Below are positions 46,100 to 54,673 of a stretch of DNA of 64,000 nucleotides, piece by piece. The notes below the pieces were generated by a model that did not search any database, was not told the DNA's origin, and saw only the letters and a program-made list of their open reading frames with translations. A program made the position numbers and the translations under genes. The DNA lies in NCBI RefSeq assembly GCF_002150785.1, contig NZ_MTAZ01000015.1, positions 103,199-167,198 of the forward strand, in the 5' to 3' direction. The DNA is from Arenibacter amylolyticus (GTDB taxonomy: Bacteria > Bacteroidota > Bacteroidia > Flavobacteriales > Flavobacteriaceae). Position 1 is the first letter of the stretch; each line of letters starts with the position of its first letter.

Positions 46100-48316
46100 T
46101 TAATAAAAAAATGAAAAATCTGGTCTTAAAATGTGTTGTACTCCTACATTGGACTTAAATACGGATTCAATTTTGTCGGATACCTTATGTGGATTGAACT
46201 CATTGTTCTTAATTACCGTCTTTAAAAAACTGTCGTAAGTATCCAGCCCTTCGTACTTCTTTACCTCAATCTGTTCTATCCTGAACTCTCCAGTGGTATA
46301 ATGGTTATTTATATTCCACGAGTTTAATTCTTCCGGTAACTGGGGCAATACCACTTCATTTGTAGTTTGACTGTTAAAAAGAATGCTCCAAGTATAATAG
46401 GAATTATCTTCTGCTAAATCCATCGTTATTTTCCCTACATTATGTGTTGCACCAGACTTGTTAAGGGTGAATGTCTTGTTAGTGCTTGAATAGGTATAAT
46501 CAATAGTCCAATCAGGTGCATTATAATATTCAAGGGGCTCACCAATAGCTTCAATATGATAATTTTCCATCGTTGCTTTATAGCTATAATCATAGAAGTT
46601 TGTATTGAAAGCGTATCTATAACCAGGTCCATTCATTATCATGACATTTTGATTTCCATATCCCCAAATTCGATGTTTTATGTCGTTCTCGAAATCAGTA
46701 GCATTAAGATATCCATATAAAGTTAGGTCAGAAAACTTGTTGGGATCTTGAATAGAGGAACTATTGTAATATCTTGTTTCCACACCATTTACAATAAAGT
46801 TGTTGTAGTCTAGATAAAAGTCAGTTGCCATGGGCTTATCCACAAGCTGGTAAGCATAATTGTTGTTCGCCGTATTATGTTGGTAAATGTAGTATTGATT
46901 TGATTCTGCATTCGAAAATTCAAGATCATAATCTTCTAAATAATACTCAGTTCCAGAGTTATAGGTGGAATTGTAATCCGATCCCTCACCTACAATAGAC
47001 GTTCCATTAGGCATTTCTGATACTTGATAAGTATTGTATGTTGAAATTCGTTTCCGTTCAGGTACCTTAAGCTCGATTCTCTCTAAGGATGAGCGTTTAA
47101 TATTTTGAATGGTTTTGATTATAGAAGTTTGTCCAACACCACTGTATAAATATGCAAAATTCAGCATGAATTCCGACTCGGGTAACACGTCGTCTAGGGT
47201 ATTCAGTTTGATGAGTGAGGTGTTAAACTCCAACTTTTGAATAGCTAATAATCCGCCTGTATTGTCTGAAGCAAATACGTAAAACTTAGATACTGATGGA
47301 TCTAAAAAGTCAGTGGGAATAGCAATTTTCATCAATAACCTTTTTATAATAAAACTCACTTCCTGGGTAGTTTCATTCCCTAAAATATCCGTAGCGTTTA
47401 CTTTCAGCGTGGTGTTTCCTGTTATGAATTCGTCAGGATTTAAGTCCAAAGTTAGATCAGCTACTTCAGAAGTTGAAATTAGGGAGTCGTTAATGAATAT
47501 AGTAAGGGACGCAATATCAGAATGTTGATCTTCGGCAAGAATGTAGAGCGCGATACGTTCATCAACCACGACAGTATCTTCCAATGATAGACCTTCCAAG
47601 GAAATTTCCGGCCCCGTATTGTCTACTAAAAAAGGCAGGTTGTAAGTTGCTATATTGCCCGCCTGGTCCAAAGCCGTAATACTTAATTTGTTCAGACCAT
47701 CTTCTAACTCAAAGCTATTGATATTGACTACATGCGTAATACTGTCCATGGCGGTAGCTTCTTTATCTACCTCATTAATTTTAACTTCTAACAAAACAGT
47801 ACCTTCATTGTCACTGGCTTGGAAAGTAACTTTATTGTCATCACCTGCGATAATAGTATTGTTTTCCAAGGAAACCTCGGTAATTGTGGGTGTTTCGTTA
47901 TCCACAATAATCTTCTGTTCTATAGAACTAATATTGCCAGACAGATCGGTAGCAGAAACTTTTAGGTTGTATTGCGTACGCGTTTTACTTACAACAGTTC
48001 CTTTACCACTTAATTTATGGGTATACTGTGTGAGGTCTATGGCTATTCTAAACGGAGCCTCAGTATCTTCTCCGACTTTTGTATCATCTAAAAAAGCTTC
48101 AACATTATGTATCCCTTTTGCATCTTGCGCGTTAATTACAATTTCAATGGTGTTTCCTACTATTGGGGGTTCTTCAGAATCATTTTGCGATAAACCTTTA
48201 ATGGAAAAATTCACCGTAGGCGGGGTAGTATCGGGGGCTTCTTCATTGTCGGTACTACATGAAACACATAGAATAAATAATAGAAGTACGACAATAGATA
48301 TAAAACTTTTAATCAT
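46100..48316 (-). CDS. Surface lipoprotein with Ig-like domains, C-terminal half unassigned
   Basis: 738 residues. Lipobox VSC at Cys20 followed by STDNEEAPDTTPPTV. At least three bacterial Ig-like/cadherin-like units are visible (about 30-135, 140-220, 225-320), with repeated phrases such as VSATDLSGNIS, ITALDQAGNIATYNLPFLVDNTGP and VNATDILGNETTQEVSF. From residue 330 to the end there is a beta-rich, Asn/Tyr-rich region (for example NSAESNQYYIYQHNTANNNYAY-like text) with no recognised family. It is likely an exported lipoprotein involved in adhesion or binding. The last 20 residues (VQHILRPDFSFFY) look unrelated to the discoidin remnant beyond the stop codon, so the 3' end may have been rearranged. 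Confidence 0.75.
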   Translation of the reverse strand: MIKSFISIVVLLLFILCVSCSTDNEEAPDTTPPTVNFSIKGLSQNDSEEPPIVGNTIEIVINAQDAKGIHNVEAFLDDTKVGEDTEAPFRIAIDLTQYTHKLSGKGTVVSKTRTQYNLKVSATDLSGNISSIEQKIIVDNETPTITEVSLENNTIIAGDDNKVTFQASDNEGTVLLEVKINEVDKEATAMDSITHVVNINSFELEDGLNKLSITALDQAGNIATYNLPFLVDNTGPEISLEGLSLEDTVVVDERIALYILAEDQHSDIASLTIFINDSLISTSEVADLTLDLNPDEFITGNTTLKVNATDILGNETTQEVSFIIKRLLMKIAIPTDFLDPSVSKFYVFASDNTGGLLAIQKLEFNTSLIKLNTLDDVLPESEFMLNFAYLYSGVGQTSIIKTIQNIKRSSLERIELKVPERKRISTYNTYQVSEMPNGTSIVGEGSDYNSTYNSGTEYYLEDYDLEFSNAESNQYYIYQHNTANNNYAYQLVDKPMATDFYLDYNNFIVNGVETRYYNSSSIQDPNKFSDLTLYGYLNATDFENDIKHRIWGYGNQNVMIMNGPGYRYAFNTNFYDYSYKATMENYHIEAIGEPLEYYNAPDWTIDYTYSSTNKTFTLNKSGATHNVGKITMDLAEDNSYYTWSILFNSQTTNEVVLPQLPEELNSWNINNHYTTGEFRIEQIEVKKYEGLDTYDSFLKTVIKNNEFNPHKVSDKIESVFKSNVGVQHILRPDFSFFY

Positions 48317-48848
48317 TTTGGTGGGTGGTTTTGGCTACTTGGTTTGTTTTTTATAAATATAGACAAAACTTTATTGGCATCCCTGGAACTATTTTATTTT
48401 TAGGTTTTTTACTATATTCACCTTGGTGCAAGATAGAGAGATGGTCATAACAAGGTAAATCGCAAAGCATATTGGTGCATGTAGACCTTTCACCTGCTGT
48501 CCCGGTTAGGCGAAGCACCAGTATATAGAAATTGAGTAAAACGATCGCAATGAGATTACCAGTGCGCTATTAAAATATTCCGAATTGAATACATTAACCA
48601 GGGTGATGGTTTACGTGTTTTTAAGTGTGATATTATGTTATCCTTTTAATTTGAATCATTGGATCCTGAACCTTTCAAATCATAAGCACCTAACCTACCT
48701 TTCTTTCACTCCATGCTGACGAACCTTCCATATATGGATCCATCCCTTCTTTTTGAGCTTGATCTATTCTAGTGCACACTATAACAAACTAGAATACAAT
48801 ACCAATTAAATGCATGTTTGTAAAATCGCTAAAATGATAATTTCTTGA
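48317..48848. other. Intergenic stretch with one long stem-loop
   Basis: 532 bases. ATATTGGTGC (48469-48478) pairs with GCACCAGTAT (48515-48524) with one G-T pair, enclosing a 36-base loop. TTGGTGCA also occurs at 48424-48431, just upstream. No gene was recognised; the promoter of the Ig-like lipoprotein should lie near its left end. Confidence 0.45.
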
Positions 48849-49208
<360 letters not shown>

Positions 49209-49374
49209 TTATAATGCTTTTCCATCCAAGGATGGTTTAATAATTAATATGGTAAGTTGTGTTTTGCAAACATACATTTTTCACCAAAATAATTATGGTT
49301 TAGAAAAAAATCATCGTTTACATATTCCTTTTAACCCATATATGCTATAAGGTTATGGACTCTTTGAATATCTC

Positions 49375-49457
49375 GGTTCGTTTTGTGCTAAGCATATCGG
49401 TTCAAATTGTGCCAATTCTGGCTGTGCGTTGAACCTATAATGGTTCGTTTTGTGTCA
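49375..49457 (-). repeat. Three GGTTC..TTGTGY repeats resembling a solo IS21-type end
   Basis: GGTTCGTTTTGTGC (49375-49388), GGTTCAAATTGTGC (49399-49412) and GGTTCGTTTTGTGT (49442-49455) are direct repeats in a region without genes. The last is followed by CA, so read on the minus strand the block begins TGACAC, with more copies inside. Multiple short repeats next to a TG...CA tip are the usual architecture of IS21-family ends. No istA/istB remnant is seen. Alternatively these are binding sites for a regulator of the helicase gene, which begins about 210 bases downstream. Confidence 0.4.
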
Positions 49458-49666
49458 CTTTGAAGGGTTAAGAAATATCTTATTGAACGATCGCGATAAG
49501 ATATGGCCAATATTTTTACTTCTTGCTCGTTTACTTAAGGATCACCAAATAAAATTCCTATTTTCAACTCCTAAAAGGTGGTTGAGAGACGACTACCATT
49601 GTTCACTTGAAAATGTGAACCATATATCATTTAAAATGACAATTAATAAAATCTGAATAACCGAAC

Positions 49667-52600
49667 GTGAAATCAATTGCTTTCATTGATACCGAGATTG
49701 AACCGAAGAGCCGAAAGATTCTTGATATTGGGGGTATCAGGGGTGATGGAAATTCCTTTCACAACTCATCGGTTGCCGACTTTATCCATTTTCTGAAGGG
49801 AACACAATACATATGCGGACACAACATTTTAAACCACGATATTAAGTATGTGGGCAAAGCGCTCAATGACGCAGGTATTAATTCTTCCAACATCATTGAT
49901 ACGCTGTTTCTTTCTCCCCTTCTTTTTCCGACAAAGCCTTATCATGCTTTATTAAAGGACGATAAATTACAAACGGAAGAAATAAACAATCCATTGAATG
50001 ATTCCATTAAAGCAAAAGATTTGTTCTATGATGAAGTTGCAGCGTTCAATGAGTTCGACCAAACAATGAAGCAAATTATTTATTTGCTACTAAATGACAA
50101 ACGCGAATTCCAGTCCTTTTTCCGTTACATAGGATTCCAGATCCAACCCATAAACCTAGAAAACCTGATTCGCCAAAAATTTGCAAATGAAATTTGCGAA
50201 CAAGTTGACCTTAACAAAATAATTTCAAAGCACCCTATTGAACTTGCCTACAGTTTATCACTAATAAGCTCTTTCATTGAACACAAAAAAATTCATTCCA
50301 TAACACCGCCTTGGGTCCTGAAAAATTATCCGGAAGTTGAAAGAATCATGTTTCAATTGCGAAACCAACCTTGTGTTAGTGGGTGTGAATATTGCAACCA
50401 TGCCTTAGACATCCATAAAGGTTTGAAAAGATTTTTTGGCTTTGATTCGTTTAGAACTTACGGAGACGAACCACTTCAGGAAAATGCGGTTAAAGCAGCT
50501 ATTAACGGCAAGTCATTACTTGCCGTTTTCCCGACTGGCGGAGGTAAATCCATCACCTTCCAAGTTCCTGCATTAATGAGTGGTGAAGCTGCCCGGGGCT
50601 TAACGGTAGTGATTTCCCCCTTGCAGTCTTTAATGAAAGACCAAGTTGACAACCTTGAAGAAATTGGGATTACAGATGCTGTAACTATAAATGGTTTACT
50701 TGACCCTATTGAAAGAGCCAAATCATTTGAACGGGTGAAAGATGGTGCAGCGACCATTCTTTATATCTCACCAGAATCGCTTCGTTCAAAGACCATTGAG
50801 CGATTAATTTTAGGGAGAAAGGTTGTCCGTTTTGTTATTGACGAGGCCCACTGCTTTTCTTCCTGGGGACAAGATTTTAGAGTTGACTACCTATACATAG
50901 GTGATTTCATTAAGCGACTTCAGGAGCTGAAAAATCTTGAAGATGGAATTCCAGTTTCTTGTTTTACGGCTACTGCCAAGCAAAAAGTCATAGAGGATAT
51001 TCGCGATTACTTCAAGGAAAAGCTCTCTCTAGACCTGGAACTCTACACTTCCAAAACATCTAGGACAAATCTTCAATATCAAGTAGTTGAAAAGGGTGAC
51101 GAGGAAGAAAAGTATCAGGCCACAAGGGATTTGATTGAGGGGAAGAATTGTCCTACCATCATTTATGTTTCAAGAACCAGAAAGGCCTACCTGCTTGCAG
51201 ACCGATTATCCAAGGATGGTTTTAATGCCAAGCCCTATCATGGAAAGATGGACAAGCAAGAAAAGTCCGACAACCAAGATTCGTTTATCAACGGTGAAAC
51301 TCAAATTATGGTTGCAACCTCTGCTTTTGGAATGGGAGTTGATAAAAAGGATGTTGGCATGGTGATTCATTATGAAATTTCCGATTCACTTGAAAACTAC
51401 ATTCAAGAAGCAGGGAGAGCCGGCAGAGATGAAAATATTGTTGCTGACTGTTTTGTGTTGTTCAACGAAGAAGACTTAAGTAAACATTTCATTCTATTAA
51501 ATCAAACGAAGCTTTCCATAAAAGAAATTCAGCAAATATGGAAAGCAATAAAAAATATTACCAGATTCCGGTCAAAAGTTTCAAACTCCGCCTTGGAAAT
51601 TGCAAGAAGAGCTGGTTGGGACGATAATGTTATTGAAATTGAAACCAGGGTAACCACAGCTATTGCAGCCTTAGAAGAAGCAGGATACTTAAAGCGCGGG
51701 CAGAATATGCCTAGAATTTTTGCCAACAGTATTCTTTCAAAGAATGCGCAAGAAGCTATTGAGAAAATCAATGCTTCGGAAAGGTTTCAAGAAAGGCAGA
51801 AAGAGCAAGGTGTCCGAATCATAAAAAAACTTTTTTCAAGCAAAAGTAGAAAGCAATCCAGTGAAGATCCGGCTGAATCAAGAATCGATTATATCAGTGA
51901 TCATCTGGGAATTGTAAAAGAAGAAGTGATAAACATTGTGAATCTTCTACGTGAAGAAAAGGTCTTAGCCGATGCAAAAGATTTGACCGCCTTTATCAAA
52001 AGGGGTGAAAACAAAAATCGGTCCCTCAAAATTGTAGAATCGTTCGGCAAAATTGAAAACTTTCTTCTATCAGTTTTTGAAGAACAGGAAAAAACATTTC
52101 ACGTCAAAGCATTGAATGAAGAAGCCGAACAGCAAGGTTGTCATGACGTTTCCCCAAATAAGATTAAAACTGTTGTCAACTTTTGGGCAATCAAGAATTG
52201 GATTAAGCGAGAGAGCCTTCAATATTCTAAGAACCATTTTGCTGCTGTTTCACTTCATCCGAGGGAATTGCTGAAGGAGAAATTAGAAAAACGTCACGAG
52301 TTAGCAACCTTTATTATAGAATTTCTTCATGAGAAAAGTAATCTGATAGTAACCGAAGAACAAGTTGAAAAAGATGAGGTTTTGGTGGAGTTTTCAGTTC
52401 ATGAATTAAAAGCAGCATATGAAAACCACCAAAGTCTTTTCAAGCTTAAAATTAGTATCGATGATATTGAGGATACCCTCTTTTATCTTTCAAGGATTGA
52501 GGCTATCAAAATTGAGGGTGGCTTCCTTGTAGTTTATAACCGACTTACCATTGAACGAATTGAGCAAGACAACAAAATACGCTATAAAGTTGAGGATTAT

Positions 52601-54532
52601 CAAAAACTGAATCAGTTTTATGAAAGCAAAGTCCAGCAAATTCATATTGTTGGTGAGTATGCCAAAAAAATGATAAGCGATTATAAGGACGCTTTGCAAT
52701 TTGTAGATGATTATTTTCAGCTCAACTATCAGTCCTTTCTCAATAAATATTTTAAAGGCAGCCGTCAGAATGACATTAAGCGTAATCTAACCCCCGCTAA
52801 ATTCAGACAGCTTTTTGGAGAACTTTCAGCAACGCAATTGAAAATCATAAATGACAAGGAGACGAAGTATATGGTTGTCGCTGCCGGGCCCGGTAGCGGA
52901 AAAACAAGAGTACTGGTTCACAAACTTGCCTCATTGCTTTTAATGGAAGATGTTAAGCATGAGCAGTTGCTTATGGTAACATTTTCTAGAGCAGCAGCAA
53001 CAGAATTTAAAAAGCGTTTACTAAAACTAATAGGCAATGCTGCAAACTATATTGAAATTAAGACTTTTCACTCTTATTGCTTTGATTTATTGGGCAAGGT
53101 CGGCAGCTTGGAAAAGTCTGATGCGATTTTAAAAAAGACCATTGAAAAAATTAAAAGTAGGGAAGTTGAAACCAGTAGAATTACAAAGACCGTATTGGTG
53201 ATTGACGAAGCACAGGATATGGACGAAGATGAGTTCAATCTTATAATTGCTTTGATGGAACAAAATGAGGAAATGAGAGTGATTGCAGTGGGCGATGACG
53301 ATCAGAATATCTACGAATTCAGGGGGGCAAGTTCAAAATATCTTGAAAGATTTATTAATATAAAAAAAGCAGCGAAGCATGAATTGATTGAGAACTTCAG
53401 AAGCAAGAGTAATCTTGTCCATTTCACGAATCAGTATGTGAAACGGATCCGGCATCGACTGAAAGAGATCCCCATAATACCTATTCAATCTAACAATGGA
53501 AGCATAAAACTAGTTCGCTACCAAAGTGGCCATCTCATTACTCCGCTTGTGCAGGACCTACTCGAGACTGAACTTACGGGTACCACCTGTGTGCTTACAA
53601 TAACCAACGAAGAAGCACTCCAAATCACAGGACTGCTCTTGAGAAACAAAATGGCAGCTAGATTAATCCAAACCAATGACGGATTCAGTTTGTATAATCT
53701 TTTAGAAGTCAGGTTCTTTTTAAGTCATCTAAATTTGGCTGATGATGTTTTCCTCATCAGTGAAGGTGTTTGGACAAATGCCAAACGGAAACTAAAAAGT
53801 AAATTTAGCCATTCCACAAAGTTGGAAATATGCATGAACATCCTTAAGGATTTTGAGGCGACCCACCCTAAGAAGAAATACAAATCTGACTTGGAAATCT
53901 TTATTCGCGAATCTAAATTTGAGGATTTTTTCAACGAGAATAGTGAAATAATATTCGTTTCAACCATTCATAAAGCCAAAGGTAGAGAGTTTGATAATGT
54001 TCTCCTGATGCTCGAAAACTTTAATGCTGCCAAAGACGAAGCCAAGAGACTGTTATATGTTGCTATGACAAGAGCAAAAAAGAATTTGACAGTGCATCTT
54101 AACTCTAATTTTCTTGACGATATTACCGTGGATAACTTAGAACGTGTTGAGGATAATCAACAGTATTTACCATCAAAAGAGTTGGCAATGCACTTGACCT
54201 ATAAGGATATTTGGCTGGACTATTTCATAAAAAGACAAAATATAATTTCACAACTCTGCAGTGGCGATGTTTTGACTTTGAACCAGGATGGATCTTTGAA
54301 CTCAAACGGACAATCTGTTTTGAAATTTTCTCAGCATTTTTTGAGACAAATTGAGCGCTTAAAAGGTAAAAACTACCAACTAAAAAGTGCAAAAGTGAAC
54401 TTCATTGTTTACTGGTTAAAAGAAGGAACAGAAAACGAAGTGAAAATTGTATTACCAGAGCTTTACTTTGAAAAACAAGAGAATGAAGAAAAACAGCTCA
54501 ATACCCAATTCGAGTACATTAGTCCCCAATAA
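49667..54532 (+). CDS. Exonuclease-RecQ-UvrD triple-fusion helicase
   Basis: 1621 residues from a GTG; an in-frame stop lies three codons upstream, so the start is well fixed. Residues 1-200: DEDD-type exonuclease (Asp8, Glu10 in IAFIDTE; Asp58 in GHNILNHDIKYV). A Cys/His cluster C236-x3-C240-x2-C243-x-H245 may bind zinc. Residues 260-600: RecQ-type helicase, Walker A TGGGKS (290-295), DEAH 392-395, then AFGMGVDKKDV and QEAGRAGRDE. A winged-helix-rich linker follows. Residues 1055-1540: SF1 UvrD/Rep helicase, Walker A GPGSGKT (1074-1080), DEAQ 1180-1183, ending STIHKAKGREFDNV and LLYVAMTRAKK. It combines a nuclease with two motors of opposite families. The setting next to RM and abortive-infection genes suggests anti-phage or DNA-processing work; that is inference. 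Confidence 0.92.
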   Translation: MKSIAFIDTEIEPKSRKILDIGGIRGDGNSFHNSSVADFIHFLKGTQYICGHNILNHDIKYVGKALNDAGINSSNIIDTLFLSPLLFPTKPYHALLKDDKLQTEEINNPLNDSIKAKDLFYDEVAAFNEFDQTMKQIIYLLLNDKREFQSFFRYIGFQIQPINLENLIRQKFANEICEQVDLNKIISKHPIELAYSLSLISSFIEHKKIHSITPPWVLKNYPEVERIMFQLRNQPCVSGCEYCNHALDIHKGLKRFFGFDSFRTYGDEPLQENAVKAAINGKSLLAVFPTGGGKSITFQVPALMSGEAARGLTVVISPLQSLMKDQVDNLEEIGITDAVTINGLLDPIERAKSFERVKDGAATILYISPESLRSKTIERLILGRKVVRFVIDEAHCFSSWGQDFRVDYLYIGDFIKRLQELKNLEDGIPVSCFTATAKQKVIEDIRDYFKEKLSLDLELYTSKTSRTNLQYQVVEKGDEEEKYQATRDLIEGKNCPTIIYVSRTRKAYLLADRLSKDGFNAKPYHGKMDKQEKSDNQDSFINGETQIMVATSAFGMGVDKKDVGMVIHYEISDSLENYIQEAGRAGRDENIVADCFVLFNEEDLSKHFILLNQTKLSIKEIQQIWKAIKNITRFRSKVSNSALEIARRAGWDDNVIEIETRVTTAIAALEEAGYLKRGQNMPRIFANSILSKNAQEAIEKINASERFQERQKEQGVRIIKKLFSSKSRKQSSEDPAESRIDYISDHLGIVKEEVINIVNLLREEKVLADAKDLTAFIKRGENKNRSLKIVESFGKIENFLLSVFEEQEKTFHVKALNEEAEQQGCHDVSPNKIKTVVNFWAIKNWIKRESLQYSKNHFAAVSLHPRELLKEKLEKRHELATFIIEFLHEKSNLIVTEEQVEKDEVLVEFSVHELKAAYENHQSLFKLKISIDDIEDTLFYLSRIEAIKIEGGFLVVYNRLTIERIEQDNKIRYKVEDYQKLNQFYESKVQQIHIVGEYAKKMISDYKDALQFVDDYFQLNYQSFLNKYFKGSRQNDIKRNLTPAKFRQLFGELSATQLKIINDKETKYMVVAAGPGSGKTRVLVHKLASLLLMEDVKHEQLLMVTFSRAAATEFKKRLLKLIGNAANYIEIKTFHSYCFDLLGKVGSLEKSDAILKKTIEKIKSREVETSRITKTVLVIDEAQDMDEDEFNLIIALMEQNEEMRVIAVGDDDQNIYEFRGASSKYLERFINIKKAAKHELIENFRSKSNLVHFTNQYVKRIRHRLKEIPIIPIQSNNGSIKLVRYQSGHLITPLVQDLLETELTGTTCVLTITNEEALQITGLLLRNKMAARLIQTNDGFSLYNLLEVRFFLSHLNLADDVFLISEGVWTNAKRKLKSKFSHSTKLEICMNILKDFEATHPKKKYKSDLEIFIRESKFEDFFNENSEIIFVSTIHKAKGREFDNVLLMLENFNAAKDEAKRLLYVAMTRAKKNLTVHLNSNFLDDITVDNLERVEDNQQYLPSKELAMHLTYKDIWLDYFIKRQNIISQLCSGDVLTLNQDGSLNSNGQSVLKFSQHFLRQIERLKGKNYQLKSAKVNFIVYWLKEGTENEVKIVLPELYFEKQENEEKQLNTQFEYISPQ

Positions 54533-54673
54533 GTGCGGAGTGATATTCGTAGAGCCAAATGTCAACTTAAGAAACTTCTTTAATACACCAAAAACCCTTA
54601 ACTGTCAGGCGAAATCGTAACTAACTAGTCATATATTTCAATGTGGAGATTAGATACTTGTTTAAAATCTCCC

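Noticed and set aside
47655..48356. Plus-strand frame of 233 codons opposite the Ig-like lipoprotein
   Set aside because: Shadow of a gene with clear lipobox and Ig-like repeats; its Ser/Leu/Val-rich text matches no family.
49450..49656. Open frame of 68 codons just before the helicase gene
   Set aside because: It starts in the GGTTC repeat block, has no recognisable features and no homology that I can name; considered as an IS remnant but not supported.
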